This document shows positions 26,613-34,067 of a stretch of DNA of 64,000 nt, in pieces; the first letter of the stretch is position 1, and each line of letters begins with the position of its first letter. Position numbers and translations under genes: made by a program. The stretch comes from Deltaproteobacteria bacterium (GTDB lineage Bacteria > Myxococcota_C > UBA6777), in the NCBI GenBank assembly GCA_006226375.1, contig SBHC01000040.1, forward strand, positions 124,001 to 188,000, written 5' to 3'. Under the pieces are notes generated by a model, which saw nothing but the letters and a program-made list of their open reading frames with translations, made no database searches and was not told the origin of the DNA.

Positions 26613-27572
26613 ATGCAGCAGGGTCGGATTGGCGTCACGATGGGAGATCCTGGAGGGGTTGGGCCCGAAGTCTTGGTGAAGGCTCTTGCCAGCCTGGACC
26701 GGACCGCCTGGCCTCCTCTTCTTGTGTACGGGGATGAGGCTCGCTTGGAGCAGACTGCACGTCGCTTGGACCTGCCAAACCCCCTCTCACTACCGGACGT
26801 AAGCCTTGTTCCACACGAGGAAACGCAAGGGCAGTCCTTTGTGTGGGGAGAACTCACTGATGCTGGTTCAGCCGCCCAGGTCGGCTACATTCAGGCCGCA
26901 TTGCAAGATGCCTCCACAGGGGTTCTCTCTGCGATTGTGACAGGTCCGATTCACAAACAAGCGTTGGCTCGCTGTGGACTCCCTTATCATGGACACACCG
27001 AGTGGCTGGAAGACCACTTTGATGTGTCCCAAGCTGTGATGATGCTTGCAGGAGAGCGCCTTCGAGCGGTGCCTGTGACGGTCCATGTCCCTTTGAGAGA
27101 TGTTCCCTCCTTGCTCACCACCTCCTTTCTATTGGAGACCTTGACGGTGGTTCACCACTCGATGGAGCAATGGTTTGGGATGTCGTCCCCGCGCATCGCT
27201 GTGTGCGGGTTGAATCCCCACGCAGGAGACGGGGGTTTGCTGGGGGAAGAGGATGACGCTGTCATTGTGCCAGCGGTCGAACAAGCCCAATCTATGGGGA
27301 TGAATGTCTCTGGTCCTTTCCCTGGAGACACCGTTTTTTTCTTTGCATCCCAAGGGCATTATGATGTAGTACTCGGGATGTATCACGATCAAGCCCTGGG
27401 GCCGTTCAAGCTTTTGCACTTTGATGACGGGGTGAATGTGACGCTGGGTTTGCCGTTGCTGCGAACGTCTGTGGACCACGGTACCGCTTATGATATCGCA
27501 GGGCAGGGGATTGCGCGGGCTTCCAGCATGATGAACGCTTTAAGTATGGCCGTTACTACAAGGAAAGGATGA
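26613..27572 (+). CDS. pdxA: 4-hydroxythreonine-4-phosphate dehydrogenase
   Basis: The 319-residue enzyme oxidises 4-phosphohydroxy-L-threonine in the DXP-dependent pathway to pyridoxal phosphate. Family landmarks are the N-terminal GVTMGDPGGVGPE, GPIHKQAL, YHGHTEWLEDHF with a metal-binding His, GLNPHAGDGGLLGEE, GMYHDQALGPFK and the C-terminal RTSVDHGTAYDIAGQG with another metal ligand. Length matches the family (about 320-335). The start at 26613 has AGGGGG about 8 bases upstream. The next gene overlaps its stop by an ATGA. The protein acts in the cytoplasm as a dimer in known homologues. Confidence 0.96.
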   Translation: MQQGRIGVTMGDPGGVGPEVLVKALASLDRTAWPPLLVYGDEARLEQTARRLDLPNPLSLPDVSLVPHEETQGQSFVWGELTDAGSAAQVGYIQAALQDASTGVLSAIVTGPIHKQALARCGLPYHGHTEWLEDHFDVSQAVMMLAGERLRAVPVTVHVPLRDVPSLLTTSFLLETLTVVHHSMEQWFGMSSPRIAVCGLNPHAGDGGLLGEEDDAVIVPAVEQAQSMGMNVSGPFPGDTVFFFASQGHYDVVLGMYHDQALGPFKLLHFDDGVNVTLGLPLLRTSVDHGTAYDIAGQGIARASSMMNALSMAVTTRKG

Positions 27573-28243
27573 GGGCGATGCCTTCCATATACAGTTGCCA
27601 GTTCTTGGGAGATGCCTGGAGTGAGTGGACCCACTTAATGGTCCTGGATGAACTCCCTGAATTGTTCGCCAAAGACGGTGTTGCGCTGTTGCTTACAAGC
27701 CGGGAAGGGTACGACTTCTGTTACCTCTATGATCCTGAGGAAGGACTTCTCTCTTGGGCCTTTTGGGACCAGGACCGTTGGTCCGAGTGGGCAGAACCTC
27801 TGAGCTTTCCCCCTCCGGCTAACTTTGCCTTGGACAACGAAGATACCTGCTTTTCGGTTGTCAGCCAGGATGATGTGGATTGGTTGCTCTCCATCAACCT
27901 TGTGGAAGGGACTGTGTTTGGTTGTCCCATTGAGGTTGATGCGTCTGAAGTGGTGTGGGAAGAACCTACACCCATTGAAGCGGCCCCCAACCTTGATGAA
28001 TCGACGGATGTGTTCGCTGCCATTCATGATGAGTCCGAGTGGGTCATTGCGGTGGATCTAGAACAACAAAGTGTATGTTACTCCGAGTGGAACGGTGAAG
28101 AGTATAGCTCCTGGGAGTCGGTGCCCAATCTTGCCCTCAAAGACGACTGGTTGGAGGTCGGAATCGACCTGGATGGAGCCGTTGTTGATGAGCAGCTGAT
28201 GGTGTACGCCATCGTCTACGACGACGACACGGCTCCCGCCTGA
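27569..28243 (+). CDS. Acidic Trp-rich hypothetical protein coupled to pdxA
   Basis: I do not recognise this 224-residue product. It is very acidic and rich in tryptophan, with recurring short motifs (WSEW, CYLYDPEEG, WSEWAEP, YSEWNGEE, SSWESVP) spaced as in a small beta-repeat fold. There is no signal peptide or TM helix. ATG 27569 overlaps the pdxA stop (ATGA), so it is translated with pdxA; ATG 27578 is an alternative start. The protein ends in DDDTAPA. A single beta-propeller or a WW-like repeat is possible but unproven. No link with vitamin B6 synthesis is apparent beyond position. Confidence 0.75.
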   Translation: MRAMPSIYSCQFLGDAWSEWTHLMVLDELPELFAKDGVALLLTSREGYDFCYLYDPEEGLLSWAFWDQDRWSEWAEPLSFPPPANFALDNEDTCFSVVSQDDVDWLLSINLVEGTVFGCPIEVDASEVVWEEPTPIEAAPNLDESTDVFAAIHDESEWVIAVDLEQQSVCYSEWNGEEYSSWESVPNLALKDDWLEVGIDLDGAVVDEQLMVYAIVYDDDTAPA

Positions 28244-28364
28244 GCTTGCTTGTCGCCCTCACCAAATCCATTCATGGTCCAGCGTACGTTGACTTTTCTA
28301 CACCCCATTCGCAGGTTGAACGGCGAGGGACTGTAAGCGTATTTTCTTTTGGTTTTGTTGCTTA

Positions 28365-28390
28365 ACCCCTTGGGGTGGGCTCTTTTCTTT
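28365..28390 (+). terminator. Weak candidate terminator after the acidic protein gene
   Basis: ACCCC (28365-28369) and GGGGT (28372-28376) form a short hairpin followed by GGGCTCTTTTCTTTT. It lies 122 bases after the stop at 28243 and just before the UPF0104 gene, so it might equally be a leader structure. Confidence 0.3.
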
Positions 28391-28409
28391 TGTGTAAGGT
28401 TGTTCATGA

Positions 28410-29504
28410 ATGAGTGGTAACAAGCGATGGCTCCTCCCTCTGCTGTTTGGGGGATTGATCTCGGTCCTCTTCTTCGTGTGGGCGTTGAAAGGGGTGCAGT
28501 GGAAAGGTGTGGTTGAGTCCTGGACCCATATTCAATGGGGCTGGGCTTCACTTGCGGCCGGAACGTACCTGATTGGGATGTGGCTGAGAGGGATCCGTTG
28601 TGCATGGATTCTGCGTCCTTACCGTGAGATCTCGTCGTCCCACGGAACACAGTTGGTTCTGATTGGATACGCAGCCAATAACATCCTCCCCGCTCGCTTG
28701 GGTGAGTTGGTTCGCTCTTATGCGCTCACACACCGGGAAAAGGTTAATTACGGGATCTCCCTCTCCACGTTGCTGATGGAGCGGATTCTTGATGGCCTTG
28801 CGATTGTTGGGATTCTCTGGATCTCAGGCAGCTTTGTGTCTCGCCAGCCATGGATTGATGAAATCGGCTGGGTTGCGGGGGGGATCTTTGTGGGGGCGTT
28901 GGTTGTTGTGCTGCTCGCACGACTGGGCTCCAACATGTTTAAGGCGTTGTTGGCTTGGGGATCGGGTCTTCTGCCGGAAGGTCTTGGCGGAAAGGTTGAG
29001 AGCTTTGGCCTCCGCCTCTTGGAAGGGACCGCATGTCTGCGATGGGACATTCGGTTGCCTGGGATTCTGTTGATGAGTGTGCTGATCTGGGTGGTGGAAG
29101 GCGCGATGTTTGCCATCATGCTCAAGGCTTTTGGATGGCCGATGTCCTGGTTGGCTGCTTACCTTGCCATGTCCATCACCAACCTGGGGGTGCTGGTTCC
29201 TTCGTCGCCAGGTCACCTTGGTACCTTTCACGCTTTCTGCGCCAAAGTCCTTCTCTTGGTCGGAGTTGTTGCGAGCCGGTCCGACGCTCTTGGCTATGCC
29301 GCCGCTGTCCACTTGCTCCAACTTGTCCCTGTAACCCTGCTGGGTCTATGGGCGATGAATCACTACGGTCTTTCCCTCAGCTCCATCTGGAAACTCAAGG
29401 ACAACGAGCCGTCTTCCAATGAATCCTCCGAAGAAGCCTCACCTTCCAACGATTCCACCTCTGAATCTCTCTCTACCTCACACAAAAAAACCGCATACTC
29501 CTAA
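28410..29504 (+). CDS. UPF0104/AglD-like integral membrane protein (LPG synthase TM family)
   Basis: The 364-residue protein has about eight TM helices and belongs by pattern to the family of the lysylphosphatidylglycerol synthase TM region and archaeal AglD. Key segments are WLRGIRCAWILRPY, the conserved NNILPARLGELVRSYAL (about 90-106), LSTLLMERILDGLAIV, and SSPGHLGTFHAFCAKVLL near the C-terminal third. It ends with a Ser/Glu-rich cytoplasmic tail. Members are thought to act as lipid-linked flippases or in lipid modification, but no aminoacyl-transfer domain is present here. The gene stands before a converging gene, with a shared hairpin at its stop. Confidence 0.88.
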   Translation: MSGNKRWLLPLLFGGLISVLFFVWALKGVQWKGVVESWTHIQWGWASLAAGTYLIGMWLRGIRCAWILRPYREISSSHGTQLVLIGYAANNILPARLGELVRSYALTHREKVNYGISLSTLLMERILDGLAIVGILWISGSFVSRQPWIDEIGWVAGGIFVGALVVVLLARLGSNMFKALLAWGSGLLPEGLGGKVESFGLRLLEGTACLRWDIRLPGILLMSVLIWVVEGAMFAIMLKAFGWPMSWLAAYLAMSITNLGVLVPSSPGHLGTFHAFCAKVLLLVGVVASRSDALGYAAAVHLLQLVPVTLLGLWAMNHYGLSLSSIWKLKDNEPSSNESSEEASPSNDSTSESLSTSHKKTAYS

Positions 29505-29545
29505 CCTGGGAGTTCAACCCCTGGCTAAGAATACGCGGTCTTCAT
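29482..29545. terminator. Candidate bidirectional terminator
   Basis: CCGCATACTC (29491-29500) pairs with GAATACGCGG (29529-29538) in 8 of 10 positions, with an inner GGGAG/AACCCC element. Runs of A (29484-29490) on the plus strand give T residues for the minus-strand gene. Two genes converge here (stops at 29504 and 29564). Confidence 0.45.
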
Positions 29546-29563
29546 TCCCACGTTGGGTCTCGA

Positions 29564-31549
29564 TTACTTCTTGGGTCGAAGTCCCATCTCGACGATACCG
29601 TAGGAGCGGTTTTCGGATTGGACCATTTGTCCAGTGCCGAAGATGTAGCTGATGCTGCTTGCGATGCGAAGGGCGCGCATCACTTGGGGAAGGGGCGGAG
29701 CAAACATGCGGACCGCTTTGAGCAGCTCTGGCATGGAGAGGAACAACAATCCGTTGGTTTTCTTGGTGCGCTGAAGCAGTCGCATCAAGGTCGGGTTGTT
29801 GAGAATGGAGGACTTGTTGCGGCTCTTGGGGTCGATCATTCGCTTGAGCATGCTCAGGTCCGACTTGCGAGTCATTTGGTAGGTCAACACGAAGTAGTTG
29901 TTGACGAAGGCAAAGGCCAACTCGCCAGGGGGCAAGCGGTCTGTGGGGGAGCGACGTCCACTCCGACGAGCGCCACGACCCTTGAACACATACGTGATGG
30001 GTACGTTGTTGTACACGGTGGTTTGGAGGGGAGACTTTCCACCTGCGCCGAGCATCATGGTCAAAGACATCAGAAGTTGTTGCAGCTGCTGTGCTTGCTT
30101 CACTTCAATGAGCAGCGCGGCTTGGACGGGTTTGCCCGGAGCGGAGCCAACAGACAAGGTGACTTCGTCGCCAAACATTGCCTTCCACTGACCAATGGAG
30201 AACACAAACTGGCTCAACGCTTTGTTGCCCATCTGCTTGAGCATGATGGAGGCAAAGTCGAAGTAGGCTTGGAGGATGTTCATGCTCATCACAGCCACAG
30301 TGTTTTGTGACAGCATGGAGAGGCTGCGAATTTGGCCAGGCTTAATCTTAAGGAAGACTTCCATCAAGGGAGAGCGCTTCTTGTTCACTGTGAGGGTGGA
30401 GTACAGCTGGTAGCGAAGACCTTTGACTCGTGCTTCCATCCACATGGAATCCAGACCAGAAGCCATGCTTTGGGTGAGCTTCTGCAGTTGCTGGATCTGG
30501 GGGGGAAGAGCGGCAGCTTTCGGGTTGAGGTTCTGCAGCATATTCTGCATCTTGAACATCATCTTCATGTACCGCTCGTAGTCCATAAAGAATTGGAAGC
30601 GAGCTGTGCTTGTCAGGTTGGTCGCAAAGCCGTTGGTGAGGTATTGCGCTTTGTTGGTGGGGAATCGCTTCAACGCAGCATCCAGGTAAGCGGGCTCCAG
30701 CGACCACACCACGTAGCGGTTGTTGACCATGGCGTAGGTGATCTGGTCCAGGGTTACCTTCTGTACGTTGCCAGCCGCTTTCACAACGGCTTGGGTTCCG
30801 TGCATCTTGCGGAAGTTGTCAAAGCCACCGTCCAGGGAGGGGGAGATGACTTTGTCGCCGTTGACCTTAAACTTCACGCCTTTGGTACACATGGTGTACT
30901 TCAAGTTACGGTAGCTACCGCGGGTCAGGTCACGGATGGTGTAGGTCTTCTTGCCATTGCGAACCATCAACTGCTGGAGCGCGAGTTGAAGCTGTCGCTG
31001 TCCACGCTTGCAACGCTTGTAGCGGTTTTGGTCGCGGAGCAGGGGGAGGGTTTGGGTCACCATGCGGTTGAGCACGGAGCCGTTGCCGACTTCCAACACC
31101 ACAACGGGGCTGAAGTAGGGACGCTTGCTGGTCTCGATAAGCCCAACCGCCAGGCGTGGATTGGCTCCGAGACCTACGACATCCAGCAAGCCAGCCAGAG
31201 ACTTCACAGGCTTCTTCAACTGAAGGAATTGTTGGGCTGCACCAAACGCTTGCATCTTGCCCATGGCGATTTGGGGTCCAAATCCCACGTGAGCAGCGAT
31301 GTTCTCAAGATCTTGGACGATCTGGCTCAGGCTTTCTGCGCGGAACACAGCCAGTGGTTTGGTGGGGAAAAACTTTAACAACGCAGCCGCAGATGATTTG
31401 GGTGCTGCGGCGGCAGCGGCAGCCGGACTGGGCTTGGTTGCCGTGGCTTTCTGAGTTGAGGGAGTCGCAGCCCAGGAGGCGCTGCTGAGTGATCCAATCA
31501 GTACGAACGAAAGGGCTGCAACGAGCCTGCGAACAGAGCGCTCTTTCAT
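29564..31549 (-). CDS. Exported protein of unknown function (661 residues)
   Basis: A signal peptide (1 to about 27, ending SWA) is followed by an Ala/Thr/Pro-rich linker (28-50) and a large mature domain of mixed alpha/beta composition without TM helices. Segments such as LLKFFPTKPLAVFRAESLSQ near the start, LGANPRLAVGLI, and IVEMGLRPKK at the end resemble proteins annotated as DUF3352-type, but I cannot assign a family with confidence. The domain has several Met-rich helices (MKMMFKMQNMLQNLNP) and Arg/Lys-rich loops. AAGGAG lies before ATG 31549. Periplasmic or surface location is likely; no enzyme motif was seen. Confidence 0.82.
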   Translation of the reverse strand: MKERSVRRLVAALSFVLIGSLSSASWAATPSTQKATATKPSPAAAAAAAPKSSAAALLKFFPTKPLAVFRAESLSQIVQDLENIAAHVGFGPQIAMGKMQAFGAAQQFLQLKKPVKSLAGLLDVVGLGANPRLAVGLIETSKRPYFSPVVVLEVGNGSVLNRMVTQTLPLLRDQNRYKRCKRGQRQLQLALQQLMVRNGKKTYTIRDLTRGSYRNLKYTMCTKGVKFKVNGDKVISPSLDGGFDNFRKMHGTQAVVKAAGNVQKVTLDQITYAMVNNRYVVWSLEPAYLDAALKRFPTNKAQYLTNGFATNLTSTARFQFFMDYERYMKMMFKMQNMLQNLNPKAAALPPQIQQLQKLTQSMASGLDSMWMEARVKGLRYQLYSTLTVNKKRSPLMEVFLKIKPGQIRSLSMLSQNTVAVMSMNILQAYFDFASIMLKQMGNKALSQFVFSIGQWKAMFGDEVTLSVGSAPGKPVQAALLIEVKQAQQLQQLLMSLTMMLGAGGKSPLQTTVYNNVPITYVFKGRGARRSGRRSPTDRLPPGELAFAFVNNYFVLTYQMTRKSDLSMLKRMIDPKSRNKSSILNNPTLMRLLQRTKKTNGLLFLSMPELLKAVRMFAPPLPQVMRALRIASSISYIFGTGQMVQSENRSYGIVEMGLRPKK

Positions 31550-31756
31550 GCAATGATCTCCTTGTCGATGTGGTTCGGCTCAACCCTGGTTGTATTCCTG
31601 TGGGTCAAGCAAGGTGAGAACTCCTTATGTGATGGAGTCTCAAAGAATGATGGTGTGGAACTGCAGAGGTTCGTTGAATGGTATAGGGTTTGGACCCAGG
31701 ATTGTCAACAGCGTTGGCGCCGGGGGAATGCACGTTTTCTGCCATGTTTCCCTGCT

Positions 31757-33391
31757 CTAAGGATTGTGCAGAAGCATGATTGTGAAGTCCCGTAGCACCG
31801 GTGTAAATGCACTTCGTGTGTCCGCCCAACCGTAGGGTCGAACCAGAACGTTGTTAAACAAGGTTTGGGTGGGATCTGCTGTGGTGGTTACGCCCAATGC
31901 TGTCAGCACTGGGCTGGTTGAGTTTTCCAGGTATGGCATCACCAAAACCGCGGTCTTCGTCACATTGTGGCTTCCTATGCGGACATTGGCCTGCTCGTTG
32001 GATGTGAGGACCTCCCACGAATTAACTGGATCTCCAAAGTTGTTTTCTGCTGTGATCTTGCCTTGTTGGTTCACAGTGGCCCAGGCTTGTTTTGTGGGGT
32101 CAGGTATCCAAAAGGAGATCGACTGCATTGCGTTGATGCCTTCGGGAGAGTAGCCGAAGAAAACACATTCGTTGTTGCCATTGGAGCGTCCCGCCACGTA
32201 ACCGGGCTTGCTGTCGCCAAAGCCTGTGGCAAACACCGGCTGCCCGGCCTGGGCGCAATACTTGCTGCCATGTATAAATTTGACGGTCAGTTCGGTGGAG
32301 GTGGCCACGAGGCTGATCGGTCTTTCATCTCCTCCTACCAACTCTTGCTTGCAGCCTTGGTTGGTCACACAACGAAACCGGCCCCAAACGCCGGTCTTGG
32401 GTGAGATGGCATGGAAGGAGGGGGTGAGATGCGCAGTGGTAACGCCGGCCTGGCTTTGCGCACGGGCGTACCGCGCAAAATAGAGCTTGTACCACTCGCT
32501 GCTGCATTCGTAGCCTACAGCCAGAGGCTCTCTGTTCTGAGCTTGCATGTTGACGGGAGTGATGAGCAGAACGTGAGTTTGGCAAGAGAATCCGTTGGGG
32601 CGAAGCTTGTAATAGGACACTCCCCCCGTTGAGGAGGCAAAGGTGTAGCCCTCATGAAAGCCTACATTGAGGTGGGAGCTTTTCTCTCCCTTCGAAACCC
32701 AGATGTTGGGGGTTGCTCCGCAGGTATCGTTGAGTTGACCGTTGCAGTTCTTGTCGGTTAGGTCTCCACAGACTTCTGCTTGAGGGAGCACCTGACCTTC
32801 ACAGACTTTTTTCCCTTCCTTGCAACGTTCTGTACCGCTTCTGCAAATGCCTTTGTTGATCTTGTTGGCTGATCCCTCAAAGCACGGGCCTTCCTGAAAG
32901 TCTTCGTCGATTTGGCCGTTGCAGTTGTTGTCGACACCGTCACAGAGATCGAGCGATGGAATGGCCGGCACCTGGCAAGGACTCCAAGCTCCTGCGGTGC
33001 AGGTGCGCTGACCTTGGGAGCAAGGGCCGGGTGTGTCGATCGAGCACGCTTCTGTGAATTGATCGATCTTGCCGTCGCAGTCGTCGTCTTTGTTGTTGCA
33101 TTGTTCGGGTGCAGGGCTGCAAGTTGAGTCGGTCGGTGGTTGATCCACCGGCCCTGCATCCAAAGGGGGAGTGGGTGGAAGTGTTCCTTGAAGAACCGGA
33201 GCGCAAACGCTGTGTACACACGTTTGACCTGCGGTGCAGTCACTTCCTGAGGTGCATAGCACAGGTTTCTTGTCCAAAGGGTCGGTGCTTGCACACCCGA
33301 CCCATGACCCTATGACCATTCCAACCCCAACCCACAGTAGAAGTCTCCACAACAGCATAACTTTCCTGTGCTTTTCGCGTCCGTTCGACAT
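31757..33391 (-). CDS. Putative lipoprotein with MopE-type metal-binding motifs and a unique C-terminal domain
   Basis: From ATG 33391 the product is 544 residues. A hydrophobic leader ends in SWVGC (C33), a weak lipobox. Then comes a Cys pair region (CTSGSDCTAGQTC), a Pro/Asp linker, and three MopE-type segments containing CNNKDDDCDGKID, CDGVDNNCNGQID and LTDKNCNGQL, which bind Ca2+ or other metals in known homologues. The last 320 residues form a domain I do not recognise, rich in Tyr/Trp, with several Cys. ATG 33391 lies one base after the stop of the upstream small gene, indicating coupling; 33418 or 33358 are alternative starts. Surface location is likely. Confidence 0.85.
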   Translation of the reverse strand: MSNGREKHRKVMLLWRLLLWVGVGMVIGSWVGCASTDPLDKKPVLCTSGSDCTAGQTCVHSVCAPVLQGTLPPTPPLDAGPVDQPPTDSTCSPAPEQCNNKDDDCDGKIDQFTEACSIDTPGPCSQGQRTCTAGAWSPCQVPAIPSLDLCDGVDNNCNGQIDEDFQEGPCFEGSANKINKGICRSGTERCKEGKKVCEGQVLPQAEVCGDLTDKNCNGQLNDTCGATPNIWVSKGEKSSHLNVGFHEGYTFASSTGGVSYYKLRPNGFSCQTHVLLITPVNMQAQNREPLAVGYECSSEWYKLYFARYARAQSQAGVTTAHLTPSFHAISPKTGVWGRFRCVTNQGCKQELVGGDERPISLVATSTELTVKFIHGSKYCAQAGQPVFATGFGDSKPGYVAGRSNGNNECVFFGYSPEGINAMQSISFWIPDPTKQAWATVNQQGKITAENNFGDPVNSWEVLTSNEQANVRIGSHNVTKTAVLVMPYLENSTSPVLTALGVTTTADPTQTLFNNVLVRPYGWADTRSAFTPVLRDFTIMLLHNP

Positions 33392-33392
33392 C

Positions 33393-33791
33393 TCAATCGG
33401 CCTCAATATCGTAAACATACATTCGTTCGTCGTTCATCTTCTCTACGACTATACGGTATGTGTTGGACTTTTGTGGAGAGGACTTCGTCTCAAAAATGAA
33501 CAGATCGTGGCCGGTTCCCCACGAAGGATACGGGAGTGCTGCGACTGCCCAAGCCATGGTTTCGTAGGTCACCGAATGTCTTGCAACACGGATGGTTCCA
33601 TGGTATACGTAAACCTCTGCCTTGATAGCGTAATATCTGAATGATTTGCAACTCTTCGGAGCGCATGAGGGAATCAAGCGAGCGGAGCGCCCTTGAGCGA
33701 TCTCCAAAGCAAGTGTCTTAGTGGGTAGGACACATTTTGCCTCTACGTCTGGGCACAGCCTTAATGGGTTGACATTTATCTTTTGTAACAT
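33393..33791 (-). CDS. Small hypothetical protein upstream of and coupled to the MopE lipoprotein gene
   Basis: The frame codes for 132 residues with a plausible beta-rich composition (YAIKAEVYVYHGTIRVARH, RIVVEKMNDERMYVYDIE) and four cysteines, but no clear signal peptide from this start. Its stop at 33393 is one base from the ATG of the downstream lipoprotein. No Shine-Dalgarno sequence precedes ATG 33791, so the true start may lie inside or it may be a remnant. I do not recognise it. Confidence 0.5.
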   Translation of the reverse strand: MLQKINVNPLRLCPDVEAKCVLPTKTLALEIAQGRSARLIPSCAPKSCKSFRYYAIKAEVYVYHGTIRVARHSVTYETMAWAVAALPYPSWGTGHDLFIFETKSSPQKSNTYRIVVEKMNDERMYVYDIEAD

Positions 33792-33908
33792 TCGAACAGG
33801 ATCAGCTCTGGCCCTTTGTTGTTAACAGCACTAGATTGATGAGTCTGGCTCCTGAATGAATTGTGCAAATGAGGGCGAATGGGTTCGGCGAGCGTGAATA
33901 GCAACGGA

Positions 33909-33936
33909 TTGAGCCAGACGCTTTTGCACGTATGAT
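33909..33936 (+). promoter_or_regulatory. Candidate sigma-70 promoter for the Hfq-like protein gene
   Basis: TTGAGC (33909-33914) and TATGAT (33931-33936) are separated by 16 bases. Transcription would start near 33943 and leave a leader of about 125 bases before GTG 34068. Confidence 0.4.
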
Positions 33937-34067
33937 TGTTTGTTACAAAGATAGTTCGGGTTAACGGGTCTCCATCGTGTTCCCGACTCTTTGTCCGTGT
34001 CAAAGAGTCTTCTTTTGTGTTTAAAGAATCTGGGGGAACATGCAGATGGTATTGGAGGAAATTGAGC

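Noticed and set aside
27569-28243. The WSEW-type motifs as sialidase Asp-boxes.
   Set aside because: Asp-boxes have the form SxDxGxTW, which does not occur here.
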